Of a stretch of DNA of 64,000 nucleotides, positions 33,987-44,084 are shown piece by piece. Made by a program: the position numbers and the translations under genes. Positions within the stretch are counted from its first letter, which is position 1. Every line of letters starts with the position of its first letter. This DNA comes from an uncultured Gammaproteobacteria bacterium (lineage in GTDB: Bacteria; Pseudomonadota; Gammaproteobacteria; Arenicellales; Poriferihabitantaceae): contig CAMYNW010000007.1 in NCBI GenBank assembly GCA_947259885.1, forward strand, positions 124,001 through 188,000, written 5' to 3'. The notes below the pieces were generated by a model, which saw only the letters and a program-made list of their open reading frames with translations, was not told where the DNA came from and ran no database searches.

Positions 33987-35161
33987 TTCGAATCCGCGCA
34001 ATCATGATAGAGATTTTCCAGTTGTGTGACTACGCAGTCCCAAGTGAAACGTTGCTTTACGAGACCTCTGCCACGAGCACCTCTTCTCAGTCTTTCCGCC
34101 TTGTTCTGCATTGCGCTGTCTAGAACTGCCGCAAGCTCTGTATCCTTGTCGATTACCCATCCTGATTGGTTCTCGAGTATGTGATCACAAAGGTAAACGC
34201 CCTGATTTACCACCACTGCGCGCCCGCAGGCCATAGCCTCTGCTACCGCTATACCAAAATTTTCATTATCGGATATCAATACAAACAAAGAGCAATTTCG
34301 AATCAGCGCTATCTTGGCACCGCCCTCCACCCAGTTCATGAATATAATTCGCTGAACAGCGGCGCTGCGCCTCGCGAGCCCGCGTAGTTTTTCACAATAT
34401 TCAGGTTCTCCAGCGCCAGCAATCACCAGCTTGAGACCGTCATTAACCTCAATTCGTCCGAAAGCTTCGATCAGATTTTCAAGTTTCTTCTTTGGAACCA
34501 GCCTGCCTAGAAACAAAATGTACTGGCACCCTGATAGCGCCGGAAAATTCTCAGCAAACCAATCTGGAGAAGGTTCATATTCTAGTTGTCGGATATCAAT
34601 TGCAGCCGGCAGGACCACGCCTTTACCAATATTCCGGCCTCTTTCTGCTTCACGCTGTTCGCGGGCGCTGGTGTAATGGATCCGGCTTGCCCGCTGCAAC
34701 ATTCGCTCCACCCATAACCATGTTAGGAACCTTTTTTGCAGCGACTTTCGCTTAAGGGACCACGGGTCAAGACTTCCTAGTGGACGCACCAAGTATGGAA
34801 CCGATCTAGTCAAGCAGGCTTTGCTGGCGGCAATAGAAGACCAGGAGAAGACACCATGGATGTGAACCAGGTCGTAATCCGTCACATGCTGATGTAACCA
34901 TGCGGACATGCCAGGTGCGTATTTAAATCCCTCACCTAGCTTACGTGCGAAGAACAAGCACCTGACACCTTGATAGTCAATAAACCTGTGAAGAGGTTGA
35001 TTCAGCGAACCATGGCCATCGGCGCTGGAAGTCACGATTTCTGACTGGTGCCCCTTGTGATTGAGTGCCGAACACATGCTCAGCACCAGCTTGCTTGGGC
35101 CGCCGTATATAGGTGCTACCGCAGGAATGACATGGAGAATTTTAAGTGCGGATCCCTGCAT
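33983..35161 (-). CDS. Family 4 (GT-B) glycosyltransferase
   Basis: 392 residues. N-terminal ILHVIPAVAPIYGGPSKLV with the GGxxx acceptor loop, and a C-terminal nucleotide-sugar domain with FLGRLVPKKKLENLIEAF and the E(x7)E motif in ENFGIAVAEAMACG. A retaining transferase using a nucleotide sugar, coupled by ATGA to the GT2 gene. Substrate unknown; with galE it fits a surface-glycan or LPS outer-core role. Confidence 0.88.
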   Translation of the reverse strand: MQGSALKILHVIPAVAPIYGGPSKLVLSMCSALNHKGHQSEIVTSSADGHGSLNQPLHRFIDYQGVRCLFFARKLGEGFKYAPGMSAWLHQHVTDYDLVHIHGVFSWSSIAASKACLTRSVPYLVRPLGSLDPWSLKRKSLQKRFLTWLWVERMLQRASRIHYTSAREQREAERGRNIGKGVVLPAAIDIRQLEYEPSPDWFAENFPALSGCQYILFLGRLVPKKKLENLIEAFGRIEVNDGLKLVIAGAGEPEYCEKLRGLARRSAAVQRIIFMNWVEGGAKIALIRNCSLFVLISDNENFGIAVAEAMACGRAVVVNQGVYLCDHILENQSGWVIDKDTELAAVLDSAMQNKAERLRRGARGRGLVKQRFTWDCVVTQLENLYHDCADSK

Positions 35162-35186
35162 TCAGAGCAATATTGCGATGCAGGCT

Positions 35187-35213
35187 CCGCACCACCCTGA
35201 CCGGGCGGTGCGG
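35187..35213. other. Strong inverted repeat downstream of hppA
   Basis: CCGCACC(A)CCC and GGG(C)GGTGCGG form a ten-to-eleven-pair hairpin around TGAC between the hppA stop and the next gene. No T-run follows on either strand, so it may be an mRNA-stabilising end or an imperfect terminator. Confidence 0.55.
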
Positions 35214-35222
35214 TTCTCGAAA

Positions 35223-37235
35223 TTAAACAGACAGCAGTGGCGCAATGACCAGGCTGACAATTGCCATCACGTTGATCAGAATATTCATTGATGGACCAGA
35301 CGTGTCTTTGAATGGATCTCCGACTGTATCACCGACTACTGTAGCAGCGTGGGCGTCAGAGCCCTTGCCGCCGAGGTTACCTTTTTCAACATATTTTTTG
35401 GCGTTATCCCATGCACCGCCAGCGTTTGCCATCATCAGCGCCATCAAAACGCAACCTAGTAGCGCTCCGGCAAGCATGCCACCAAGAGCAGTCGCTCCCA
35501 GCGAGAACCCAACCACAACTGGCGCGCCTACCGCCAATACACCTGGTAAAATCATCCTTCTCAGTGCTGCTTTAGTAGCAATATCAATACAACGATTCGA
35601 ATCTGGTTCTGCGGTACCTTCCATCAGGCCCGGGATTTCACGAAACTGTCGACGAATCTCGTGGATCATATCGAAAGCTGCTGCACCCACGGCTTTCATG
35701 GTGATGCTTGAGACCAACATAGGAAATACCCCACCGAGAAATACACCCGCTAGTACTTTAGGGTTATCTAACTGCAGGATAAATTCAGGGTTTCTTGTGG
35801 TCACTTCAGCGATAAAGGCCGAAATGAGCGCCAGCGCAGCTAAAGCCGCGGCACCAATAGCAAATCCCTTACCGATTGCAGCGGTAGTGTTACCAAGTTC
35901 ATCCAGGGAATCAGTGATTTCACGTACTTCTTCACCCAAACCGGCCATTTCAGCAATACCGCCCGCATTATCCGCGACCGGGCCATAGGCGTCGATTGCC
36001 ATGGTAATCCCCACTGTGGCAAGCATGCCGACCGCCGCGATCCCCACACCATAAAGTCCAGCCATGTCACTCGCTAACAAAATTATTGCCGCAATGATTA
36101 ATAAAGGCACAACCACTGATTCCATTCCTACAGCAAGGCCACTAATCATCACTGTAGCAGGGCCGGTCTCTCCGGACTTGGCGATGTCCCGCACTGGCTT
36201 AGAACCCGTATAGTATTCAGTGATCAGTCCAATCCCAATCCCACCGATCGCGCCAACAACTACTGCACCGTAAACGCCTGTGCTCACTCCTACCGACTTG
36301 ATCAGTACGAAGGCGGCGAGGATGAAGACAATAGTTGCACCGATTGTGCCGATTCGAAGCGCCTTTTCCGGCGCTTTGGCAGCATTCATCTTTACCAGAG
36401 CAATACCTGCGATCGAGCAAACTATTCCAAGGGACGCCAATGCAAGGGGCAAAAACATCAGTGACTGCTGCGAGCCCATTGTCTCGAAAACAACCGCTGG
36501 CAATGTAGAGGCGATTGCAATGGATGCGATCATTGAGCCGCAATAAGACTCGAAAATGTCGGAGCCCATTCCCGCCACGTCTCCAACGTTATCTCCAACA
36601 TTGTCCGCAATCACTCCCGGATTACGTGGATCATCTTCCGGAATCCCAGCTTCCAATTTACCCACTAAGTCCGCACCAACGTCGGCACTCTTGGTGAATA
36701 TACCGCCACCAACACGAGAAAAAAGAGCAACCGAAGAAGCTCCCATTCCAAATCCGTGAATGACATGGGCTGAATGCGGATCTCCACCAAAGATTAGATA
36801 AAGAAACCCAACACCCAACAGACCCATTGCAGCAACGGTCAATCCCATCACCGATCCACCAAAAAACGCCACAGTTAATGCCTCAGCAGCACCCTTTTCA
36901 TTGGCAGCGGTGGTGGTACGGACATTGGCATGGGTTGCTGCGTACATCCCGACATAACCTGCAACGGCGGAGCATAAAGCGCCCACCAGAAAGGCGAACA
37001 TGGTATTAAATCCAAGGTCAGAAAACAGTATAAATACAGCAACCACAACCACAAATACCGCAAGATACAGGTACTCGGTGCGCATAAACACCATGGCGCC
37101 GTTGTGTATCAACTGTGCGATCTCCGCGACCTTGCCTTCCCCTGCGGGATTCTGAAGGATCATTTTATAGATCGTCCAGGCGACAAACAGTCCGGCTATC
37201 CCGAAAATCATTGGGACCAGTGCAACAAGTGTCAT
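35223..37235 (-). CDS. hppA: Membrane-bound ion-pumping pyrophosphatase (K+-dependent type)
   Basis: About 670 residues from ATG 37235 (CTGGAG seven bases upstream); 37 extra codons are open upstream but are unlike the family. Around 16 helices. Pyrophosphate-binding motifs [20 protein letters not shown] and [18 protein letters not shown] are intact. [14 protein letters not shown] has Ala where K+-independent enzymes have Lys, so the enzyme should need K+; both Na+- and H+-pumping forms occur in that branch. It conserves PPi energy as an ion gradient. Its neighbour is a decayed soluble pyrophosphatase. Confidence 0.96.
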   Translation of the reverse strand: MTLVALVPMIFGIAGLFVAWTIYKMILQNPAGEGKVAEIAQLIHNGAMVFMRTEYLYLAVFVVVVAVFILFSDLGFNTMFAFLVGALCSAVAGYVGMYAATHANVRTTTAANEKGAAEALTVAFFGGSVMGLTVAAMGLLGVGFLYLIFGGDPHSAHVIHGFGMGASSVALFSRVGGGIFTKSADVGADLVGKLEAGIPEDDPRNPGVIADNVGDNVGDVAGMGSDIFESYCGSMIASIAIASTLPAVVFETMGSQQSLMFLPLALASLGIVCSIAGIALVKMNAAKAPEKALRIGTIGATIVFILAAFVLIKSVGVSTGVYGAVVVGAIGGIGIGLITEYYTGSKPVRDIAKSGETGPATVMISGLAVGMESVVVPLLIIAAIILLASDMAGLYGVGIAAVGMLATVGITMAIDAYGPVADNAGGIAEMAGLGEEVREITDSLDELGNTTAAIGKGFAIGAAALAALALISAFIAEVTTRNPEFILQLDNPKVLAGVFLGGVFPMLVSSITMKAVGAAAFDMIHEIRRQFREIPGLMEGTAEPDSNRCIDIATKAALRRMILPGVLAVGAPVVVGFSLGATALGGMLAGALLGCVLMALMMANAGGAWDNAKKYVEKGNLGGKGSDAHAATVVGDTVGDPFKDTSGPSMNILINVMAIVSLVIAPLLSV

Positions 37236-37517
37236 TGAATTACTCCAGTTATTGATTGAGCTGGGGGCAATCTCTGGGGGCAATCGCTGATCGCGACAGC
37301 CCGCCACATCCGAAATCCAAAACGGCCTATCGCTCCGGGACGTCAAGTGTTTTCAGCCCCCCCAAGGGTCGAAACTAAAACCGCGTGAATATAGCTGCGT
37401 TGCAGCCTTATATCAATCGCCAAATTGACGTCCCGTGGAACCACTAACCCCATATCGACTTATTGCTGACAGGTTTTCGCACCGTGGCACGTATAATTTC
37501 AGCTTTTTAATCAACTT
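37236..37517. other. Intergenic region between hppA and the ppa remnant
   Basis: No gene is seen in these 282 bases. A small hairpin (GCTGC-GTT-GCAGC flanked by ATATA/TATAT) lies near 37388-37412. A good -10-like TATAAT is at 37492-37497, about 20 bases ahead of the ppa remnant start, although its -35 (CTGACA or TTGCTG around 37463-37471) is badly spaced. Confidence 0.4.
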
Positions 37518-38002
37518 ATGATTCCTGACCGCGTCGGACCGGGCAAATACGAAGTCGACAAGGATACCGGGGCCATGTTCGTAGATCGCTTTTTATCCGC
37601 TGCGATGCATTACCCGTGCAACTATGGGCTATATCCCGGAAACTTTGAGCGCTGACGGCGACCCCGTGGATGTACTGGTTATGACTCCCAGACCTCTAAT
37701 TACAGGCTCGGTCATCCGCTGCAGATCTGTCGGTGTGCTCGAAATGGAGGATGAAGCCGGGGATGATGCGAAACTACTCGCGGTGCCCATCGACAAATTA
37801 ACCAGCCACTACCGCCATGTCACATCTTTTCGGGATATCAATCGGGGTCCTCTGGATCAAATTTCTCATTTTTTCGAGCACTACAAGGATCTCGAGCCGG
37901 CCAAGTGGGTCAAACTTAGGGGATGGGCTGACACCGACAATGCTTAAGACCGAAATCCTTGCATCAGTGAGACGTTATAACCAGCACAAGGAACAGGGCT
38001 AA
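37518..38002 (+). pseudogene. ppa: Soluble inorganic pyrophosphatase, frameshifted remnant
   Basis: Family I Ppa is readable in three successive frames. Frame one from ATG 37518 gives [16 protein letters not shown] and YPCNYG; a surplus base in GGGC near 37628 shifts it to [20 protein letters not shown], which runs to a stop at 37945; a surplus T there shifts it again to KTEILASVRRYNQHKEQG, ending at 38002. The first 15-20 residues of normal Ppa (before the VIEIPA region) are also missing. The active-site DGDPxDVLV is intact within the middle piece. Two independent frameshifts plus a shortened start make a pseudogene likelier than a sequencing slip, although both are one-base additions in short runs. 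Confidence 0.82.
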
Positions 38003-38102
38003 CCTTCCGGTTTACCGAATTACTGTTGTTTCTTGCTTTAAAGTTACCGTACCAGCCGCTTTCCCTTCGTTTATTCATTTGCCCCGGATAACGATGGCAG
38101 TT

Positions 38103-39014
38103 TTACCCTTCATCTCCGGGTTTTCGCTTGGCCCGCGGATGAGCCTTGTCATAAATATCGGCCAAGTGTTGAAAGTCTAGATGTGTATAAATCTGCGTAG
38201 TGCTGATATCAGCATGACCTAACATTTCCTGGACGGATCGTAAATCACCACTTGACTCGAGTACGTGGCTGGCAAATGAATGACGAAGCATATGGGGGTG
38301 TAAATGACGTCCCAGTCCATTTTTTTTGGCCCAACATTCAATACGGTACTGAATGCCACGATTGCTCAATCGTTTGCCCTGCTGATTTACAAACATGGCT
38401 CGCTCATCATTGTCTGCTATTCTCGGCCTGTGCTCAAGCCATTGTCGAAGCGCTGACAATGCCTTTGAACCAACTGGAACGATTCTCTCTTTATTGCCTT
38501 TGCCAACTACACGCACCTCACCCTGTAATAGATCCACGCCATCAAGATCCAGTCGAGTAAGCTCAGATAACCGCAAGCCCGACGAATAAAGAAGCTCCAG
38601 GATAGCCCGATCCCGCAGCGCATCAGGACTTCCATCATGATTGTCTAATAGCCCACTAATTTCGTCGACACTCAAGGTGGCGGGTAATTTTTTGGAGTGT
38701 TTCGGTGCACTAACTGCTGCAAATGGGTTGCTCTGTGCTTCACCCTCGGATATCAGAAAACGATAAAACGACCTGGAGGCAGACAACATGCGCTGGATAC
38801 TGCTACCAGCCAATCCACTTTTGTTCAATTGTGCCGGATAACGGCGGGCATGCCTAATCGACAGTTTGTGCCACTGGTCGTAACCACATTCGATCAGATA
38901 GCGGTAGAGCTTATCCAAATCTCGTCGATATGCATCAATTGTATGGACTGAAAGTCGACGCTCCTTGGCCAGGTAGTCGATGTAGTGATCAAGAAGAGCG
39001 GTCGTCCTGGTCAA
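38103..39014 (-). CDS. xerC: Tyrosine recombinase XerC
   Basis: 303 residues. N-terminal SAM-like core-binding domain (LDHYIDYLAKERRLSVHTIDAYRRDL) and a catalytic domain with Arg in YSSGLRLSEL, HxxR as HMLRHSFASH, His in LGHADIS and the nucleophile Tyr in TQIYTHLD. It resolves chromosome dimers at dif with XerD. It ends the dapF-DUF484-xerC run, which identifies it as XerC rather than a phage integrase. Confidence 0.96.
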   Translation of the reverse strand: MTRTTALLDHYIDYLAKERRLSVHTIDAYRRDLDKLYRYLIECGYDQWHKLSIRHARRYPAQLNKSGLAGSSIQRMLSASRSFYRFLISEGEAQSNPFAAVSAPKHSKKLPATLSVDEISGLLDNHDGSPDALRDRAILELLYSSGLRLSELTRLDLDGVDLLQGEVRVVGKGNKERIVPVGSKALSALRQWLEHRPRIADNDERAMFVNQQGKRLSNRGIQYRIECWAKKNGLGRHLHPHMLRHSFASHVLESSGDLRSVQEMLGHADISTTQIYTHLDFQHLADIYDKAHPRAKRKPGDEG

Positions 39015-39022
39015 AGAAAAAC

Positions 39023-39631
39023 TCAGCCGCTGCGTGAGAGGAATGCGCCCACCAGCTGACCAATCCGATCCAAGTAAATAGTCCCCATTCCCGGCTGGAA
39101 ACGCTGGCCCTTGTCAGCCCCTAGAACCATCACACCAATATTCTTGCCTGCGTGATTCAGCGGCACGAAAGCACAGGACTCGACTCCGTTTTTCTCACCA
39201 AAAAGTGCTTCAAGCAACTGACTAGAAATTCGGTCGTCACAAACGCTGGCACCATGCGCGACTCTCTTCTTCATTAGGTCGAGATCATCACCAAACTGTT
39301 CTCCATCTAAACATATTTTCGCATGCTTAAGAGAAAAGTGGCGTGTAACTATATTTTCAGCAAATATAGAACCGTCTTGCTTTTCGCTCAGCAGTCTTTG
39401 CGCCAACTCGTGCAAACTTTGTTCCAACTCCTGATTACTGCGAGCAGAGTCTACTACCATCTCAAAACGAGCCTGCTCAGCGGAGTGGCGTTCCCTCAGC
39501 ACTTCAACCTGTCTTTGGTGGAAGGGTTGCTGATCAGCACTAATCTGTATTTCGGCTAATATATCTTGATGTTCATCGAAAAACGCAGGGTTTTTCTTCA
39601 GATACTCGGCAACTTCTTCAGATTTAATCAT
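39023..39631 (-). CDS. DUF484 (GAF-like) protein
   Basis: 202 residues starting MIKSEEVAEYLKKNPAFFDEHQDIL, the DUF484 signature, then a coiled coil (FHQRQVEVLRERHSAEQARF) and a GAF-like domain (SCAFVPLNHAGKNIGVMVLGADKGQRFQPGMGTIYLDRIG). Function not settled. It always lies between dapF and xerC in this group, 8 bases from xerC here. Confidence 0.92.
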   Translation of the reverse strand: MIKSEEVAEYLKKNPAFFDEHQDILAEIQISADQQPFHQRQVEVLRERHSAEQARFEMVVDSARSNQELEQSLHELAQRLLSEKQDGSIFAENIVTRHFSLKHAKICLDGEQFGDDLDLMKKRVAHGASVCDDRISSQLLEALFGEKNGVESCAFVPLNHAGKNIGVMVLGADKGQRFQPGMGTIYLDRIGQLVGAFLSRSG

Positions 39632-39658
39632 TTGTCGTACTAATTTTCCGCAGTTGGA

Positions 39659-40498
39659 CTAGTGGCAAGGCTCGCTGAGATTTATCTCGCCGGAAAAAAC
39701 AGTTTCAGCGGGACCACTTAAATATACGGGATTTCCGGGCCCAGCCCAGTTTACTCTGGCGCTTCCGCCAGGCAGGCTCACTTTGACGGATTGACCAAGT
39801 CGTCCGTGCATATTACCTGCTACCACAGCTGCACATGCACCGCTGCCACAACCGAGGGTTTCACCAGCACCGCGCTCGTGCACTCTAAGCCGAATATGTT
39901 CGGGTGAAAGTATCTGCATGAAGCCAGCATTTACCCTTGCTGGAAATCTGGGATGATTCTCAATTTTCGGTCCCAATTCAGCAACATCAACCTTTTTGAT
40001 GTCCGCAACCTCAGTAACCGCATGTGGGTTTCCAATTGCCAGGGCAGCAATTTCGATTGTCTGAGCATCCAACGCTAATGGATAAACGTCCAATCGCCGA
40101 TCAGCGTCAAAAGGGATATTGAGTGGTTCGAATTCCGGGATTCCCATTTCGACAGATACCTCTCCGCCCTCCCTGACTCTGAGCACCATGCGCGCATTCA
40201 TAGTTTGCACCGATATTTCCATCTTTTCGGTCAACCCCTTAAGATGCAGAAAACGCGCCATACACCGCGCGCCGTTTCCACATTGTTCAACCTCACTACC
40301 GTCGTGATTGAAAATTCGAAAGCGAAAATCAGTACTGGTGCCTGGCTCTGCCAGTAAAACCTGATCACATCCAACACCAAAGTGACGGTCTGCCAGCTTG
40401 CGCGCCACATCTGGGGAAATCTGAAGCTCTCGAGATACGCCATCTAGCACAACAAAATCGTTTCCAAGAGATTGCATTTTAGTAAAATCTAAGTGCAT
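39659..40498 (-). CDS. dapF: Diaminopimelate epimerase
   Basis: 279 residues. The two catalytic cysteines lie in QCGNGARC and in GCGSGACAAV, and the start FTKMQSLGNDFVVLD is standard. It converts LL- to meso-diaminopimelate for peptidoglycan and lysine. First gene of the dapF-DUF484-xerC run and divergent from the small membrane protein at 40571. Confidence 0.97.
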   Translation of the reverse strand: MHLDFTKMQSLGNDFVVLDGVSRELQISPDVARKLADRHFGVGCDQVLLAEPGTSTDFRFRIFNHDGSEVEQCGNGARCMARFLHLKGLTEKMEISVQTMNARMVLRVREGGEVSVEMGIPEFEPLNIPFDADRRLDVYPLALDAQTIEIAALAIGNPHAVTEVADIKKVDVAELGPKIENHPRFPARVNAGFMQILSPEHIRLRVHERGAGETLGCGSGACAAVVAGNMHGRLGQSVKVSLPGGSARVNWAGPGNPVYLSGPAETVFSGEINLSEPCH

Positions 40499-40570
40499 AA
40501 ATATTCAACAGCGTGACGCCCACCGGGCGATAATCATATCCTATACCATTCAAGTGGAGAACACCCAGCA

Positions 40571-40822
40571 GTGCACCGTAGGCTAAAGCCCATTAAAGAC
40601 CGTATGCGGTCAATGTCATCCACAGTTCGAGTAACAGTAGGGGTGTTGCTATTAATTGGCGGGCTGCTTGGGGCGCTACCTGTGCTTGGATTTTGGATGA
40701 TCCCTTTGGGCCTGCTAGTGCTTTCAATCGATTTTCAGTGGGCACGCAAAGGATATCTGAGTATTATCCTGTGGCTACGAAAAAACAAACAACGCCGCAG
40801 GGAGAAAAAGCGTAAGCCTTAG
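40571..40822 (+). CDS. Small membrane protein (PGPGW-like putative transmembrane)
   Basis: 83 residues from GTG 40571, or 72 from ATG 40604. Two hydrophobic segments (VTVGVLLLIGGLLGALPVLG and FWMIPLGLLVLSIDF) and a very basic tail (RKNKQRRREKKRKP). It resembles the small putative transmembrane proteins with a VLGFWMLPLGL core that occur widely in proteobacteria. Function unknown. It overlaps the end of the convergent ctpA gene by four bases. Confidence 0.75.
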   Translation: MHRRLKPIKDRMRSMSSTVRVTVGVLLLIGGLLGALPVLGFWMIPLGLLVLSIDFQWARKGYLSIILWLRKNKQRRREKKRKP

Positions 40823-42153
40823 TTCGGCTCGGCCATCAGTCTGCTACGGACAAGACTCATGCCTTTCAGCAAATTTAAAGCCTCACTAAGCTGATAGTCT
40901 TGTTTGATCAATTTGGAAAGTTCTAATTTTTCCTTTTTCGAACCTTCTGTCGCTTCAGTTTCATCCTCAACGCTGTCTGCATCATCGCCGTTGCTCAAAT
41001 GACCGGCAAGATCTGACTCTCTAACCATTTTTCCGTCCTGCCCTGGTTCAGAAAGCTCTCGTTGCTTGACCTCAATATCAGGTTCGATACCTCGAGCTTG
41101 GATCGACCTGTCATTTGGAGTGTAGTAGCGTGCGGTAGTAAGTTTAAGCGCACCACCATTGTTCATGGGGATTACTGTTTGCACCGATCCTTTACCAAAT
41201 GTCCTGGTACCCATAATGATTGCACGTTCGTGGTCTTGCAGTGCTCCTGCGACAATTTCCGAGGCAGACGCGGAACCCCCATTAACCAGCACTACTAGCG
41301 GCGCACCGTCAAGGATATCTCCTGGCCTTGCCCGATAGCTTGTATCCATTGTGCTGTCCCTTCCTCGAGTCGCAACAATATTGCCCTGCTCCAGAAAATG
41401 ATCACTCACATCAACCGCGCTATTCAGAACCCCTCCAGGATTATTCCTCAAATCCAGAATTAAACCATCAAGCTCACCGTCGTTCTGCTTCATCAGTTTA
41501 TCGATTTGTGTTCGAAGGTTGTTGGAAGTTCCGCTTTGAAAACTTGAAATTCTTGCGTATGCAAAACCATTTTCAAGCATTTCGCCGCGTACGCTAGCAA
41601 CTTTTATAATTGCCCTGATGAGAGGCATTTCTATTAACTCCGGAGTGTCTTCCCGAGATATTGTGAGCACAATCTGAGTACCCGGTTCACCGCGCATGCT
41701 GTCAACAGCGTCGCGTAGATCCATACCCCTTACCGGCTTGCCGTCTATCATTACAATAATATCACCTGAGCGGATGTCGGCATCCGCAGCTGGCGTACCG
41801 TCAATAGGTGCCACGACTTTAATCAACCCATCTTCTGTTGTCACTTCAATTCCAAGACCACCGAATTTACCCTCAGTAGAAATCCTGACTTCCTTAAATG
41901 CCTCCGGCTCGAGGAATGTTGAATGGGGATCAAGACCATTCAACATTCCCTGGATCGCGTCACGGAGCAAGTCGACATCGCTGGCTTCGTCTACATACTC
42001 ATTCTTGATCTTTCCGAACACCTCCGCAAAAACCTGCAGTTCATCAAGTGGCAGCGGTTCGTTTTCTGCCTTGTCCTGAGCATAGACCATGGACAGGCTG
42101 GCAGCCGCGAACAAGCTCGTCAGGAGGCGTGTAATTTTTTTAAAGGGAACCAT
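40819..42153 (-). CDS. ctpA: S41-family carboxy-terminal processing peptidase
   Basis: 444 residues. Signal peptide (1-25), PDZ domain (about 90-170: STEGKFGGLGIEV, DIRSGDIIVMIDGKPVRGM), and a protease domain with Ser in GGSASASEIVAGAL and Lys in GTRTFGKGSVQT. A periplasmic protease that trims or degrades envelope proteins including murein hydrolases in other species. It follows envC, a murein-hydrolase activator, on the same strand, the usual gpmI-envC-ctpA order without gpmI. Confidence 0.94.
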   Translation of the reverse strand: MVPFKKITRLLTSLFAAASLSMVYAQDKAENEPLPLDELQVFAEVFGKIKNEYVDEASDVDLLRDAIQGMLNGLDPHSTFLEPEAFKEVRISTEGKFGGLGIEVTTEDGLIKVVAPIDGTPAADADIRSGDIIVMIDGKPVRGMDLRDAVDSMRGEPGTQIVLTISREDTPELIEMPLIRAIIKVASVRGEMLENGFAYARISSFQSGTSNNLRTQIDKLMKQNDGELDGLILDLRNNPGGVLNSAVDVSDHFLEQGNIVATRGRDSTMDTSYRARPGDILDGAPLVVLVNGGSASASEIVAGALQDHERAIIMGTRTFGKGSVQTVIPMNNGGALKLTTARYYTPNDRSIQARGIEPDIEVKQRELSEPGQDGKMVRESDLAGHLSNGDDADSVEDETEATEGSKKEKLELSKLIKQDYQLSEALNLLKGMSLVRSRLMAEPN

Positions 42154-42244
42154 TTGTTAACTATGAGATTGTGATAGTCCTATAAGACGCCGAACTCCGT
42201 TACTGTTTCAAACCAAGGCGCTGCTTTACTGGACGGTAGTTTTC

Positions 42245-43495
42245 TTAACGGCACCATTTTAGCGGATCGTCAGGGTTTCCGTTATGTCTAATTTCAAAAT
42301 AAACACCAGGTGAAGGGTTTTGCCCTGCCTCACTCGCCATAGCAATAACCTGCTGCGCCTGTACGATTTCCCCAACACCAGCCCGCAAGGCCTTGTTATG
42401 ACCGTAAAGGCTCATATAGCCTTGACCGTGGTCTACCACCATGAGTTGTCCATAACCCCGAAACCAATCGGAGAAGACCACCTGTCCGGGATATATCACA
42501 CGAACTGATTGACCTTCCTGGGAATTGAACAATACTCCTTCCCAGCGCAGCCCACTCTCTTGCTTTTTCTGACCAAACTTAGCCCGAACTTCGGCTTCAA
42601 GCGGAAGAGATAACTTACCTCGATTATTCTCAAATCCAGCCAATAACCTTTGCTCATTTTTCTGTATTCGTGGCACGCTATCCGATCCCTGCTTTGGAGC
42701 TACTTTGATATCCAGGCTATCTGCCTTTGTTACTTCTGTAACATTTCCTATCGATGCAGATGTCTTCTTGGGGCGTGTTTTAGGCTTCCGCACCAAATTG
42801 GCAAGGAGTACTTGTAATGCTTTCTCTCGCTTCTTATAAAGCACAATTTTAGAATCATCGGCAGCGACAGCCTGGCGTATTTTAACCAGCTGTTCGGCTC
42901 GGGCATTTTCTTTGATCTTCAGTTTGCGTTGATTTTGCTCCAGTCCGGATAAAGCGATTTCCAAGTCCCGCCTTTTTTCATTGGTGATTTTTCGATTAAG
43001 ATTGATCTGCTGATACAGACTTGCAATATCCTTTAGTTGCTGGTTTTTTGCCGAAGTCATATATCGAAACATTGTCAACCGACGTGCTGCGGCATGGGGA
43101 TCCTGCTGATTGACAAGCATCCGAAGTCCACTCTGTCGGCCAATAATATAGATGCTGCGCATTAAACCACCAAGTTGTGATATCGCCTCATCCTTCTGAT
43201 AGCTAAGTCCCTCTGCACGCCGCTCCAGTGCCGAAATTTCTACGTCAAGCGCGTTTCTCGCAGCCGTTTGAATGCGAATCTCCGAATTTAATTGAGCGAG
43301 ATCTTGTTCTACGCGATCCAGGTCTGCGGTCACAACATCCTCTTCTTCGCGCCCTGAAGCAAGCTCCTGCTGCAAAATTCTGATGTTTTTCTGCAACGTT
43401 TCCAGTTCTGCCGAAGATCGGGCGAACTCGCTGGCCTGAGCATCAGGTAAAGCCCAGGGCAGCAATATAAGAATGAGAACGGTTCTTGTCAGCAT
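42245..43495 (-). CDS. envC: EnvC-like murein hydrolase activator
   Basis: 416 residues. Signal peptide to about 21, a long coiled coil (about 25-230), then a LytM/M23 domain (about 300-416: VRVIYPGQVVFSDWFRGYGQLMVVDHGQGYMSLYGH). EnvC's LytM domain is catalytically dead and activates amidases AmiA/B at the septum. Here HxH-type zinc ligands look incomplete, in line with that role. The ctpA gene is next downstream. Confidence 0.92.
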   Translation of the reverse strand: MLTRTVLILILLPWALPDAQASEFARSSAELETLQKNIRILQQELASGREEEDVVTADLDRVEQDLAQLNSEIRIQTAARNALDVEISALERRAEGLSYQKDEAISQLGGLMRSIYIIGRQSGLRMLVNQQDPHAAARRLTMFRYMTSAKNQQLKDIASLYQQINLNRKITNEKRRDLEIALSGLEQNQRKLKIKENARAEQLVKIRQAVAADDSKIVLYKKREKALQVLLANLVRKPKTRPKKTSASIGNVTEVTKADSLDIKVAPKQGSDSVPRIQKNEQRLLAGFENNRGKLSLPLEAEVRAKFGQKKQESGLRWEGVLFNSQEGQSVRVIYPGQVVFSDWFRGYGQLMVVDHGQGYMSLYGHNKALRAGVGEIVQAQQVIAMASEAGQNPSPGVYFEIRHNGNPDDPLKWCR

Positions 43496-43664
43496 ACCTC
43501 GATTATAATTGAGCGCATTAACACTAAACGATGGATGACCACCAGATTTTCCTGACCGGCGTTATATCCGTGTTAAAACTATCAAAGGATAATGATGGGC
43601 GCGTCCTGCGGGTTGGGTTAAAATCCGCTGCCAAATCAGACAAGAGCACACCCCGGTAAAACCG

Positions 43665-44084
43665 ATGTATCTAGAATTTGCCATTGAGAACTGGTATCTG
43701 TTTGCTATGCTGGCTGCAATTCTGCTGCTGCTGGCATTCGATCCGTTGAGCCGCACTGCGGGAGGCGCAACTAAAATATCTCCCGGGCAACTGCCTCAAA
43801 TTCAAGCCAGGCAATCCGCTGTAGTAGTGGATGTGCGCAGCAAAGATGAGTACGACAAGGGTCACATCGAACAATCGGTGAGCCTTCCGGTTGAATCAAT
43901 GCAGGACAATCTCAAAAAGCTCAATAAACACCGGGGCAAACCCTTAATAATTATCTGTCAAAATGGAGCCCGGGCTTCGAAGGCAGCGAGTATCCTAAAA
44001 AAGAACGAGTTCAGCGATCTCTATGTTCTGGATGGGGGGGTAACCTCCTGGAGTAAAGAGAATCTTCCGCTCACTAAAGGTTAA
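43665..44084 (+). CDS. yibN: Membrane-anchored rhodanese-like protein
   Basis: 139 residues. One membrane helix (about 10-27), then a single rhodanese domain with PxxxxARQSAVVVDVRSKDEYDKGHI and active-site C98 in IICQNGARAS. Sulfur-carrier or persulfide-transfer activity is likely; the physiological partner is unknown. It opens the rhodanese-secB-gpsA run. In many relatives grxC lies between it and secB, and that gene is missing here. Confidence 0.88.
   Translation: MYLEFAIENWYLFAMLAAILLLLAFDPLSRTAGGATKISPGQLPQIQARQSAVVVDVRSKDEYDKGHIEQSVSLPVESMQDNLKKLNKHRGKPLIIICQNGARASKAASILKKNEFSDLYVLDGGVTSWSKENLPLTKG

Noticed and set aside
35245..35988. 247-codon plus-strand ORF opposite hppA
   Set aside because: It is an antisense shadow of the hydrophobic membrane pyrophosphatase; the Ser/Pro/Ala-rich product has no motif and the opposite strand has an unmistakable gene.
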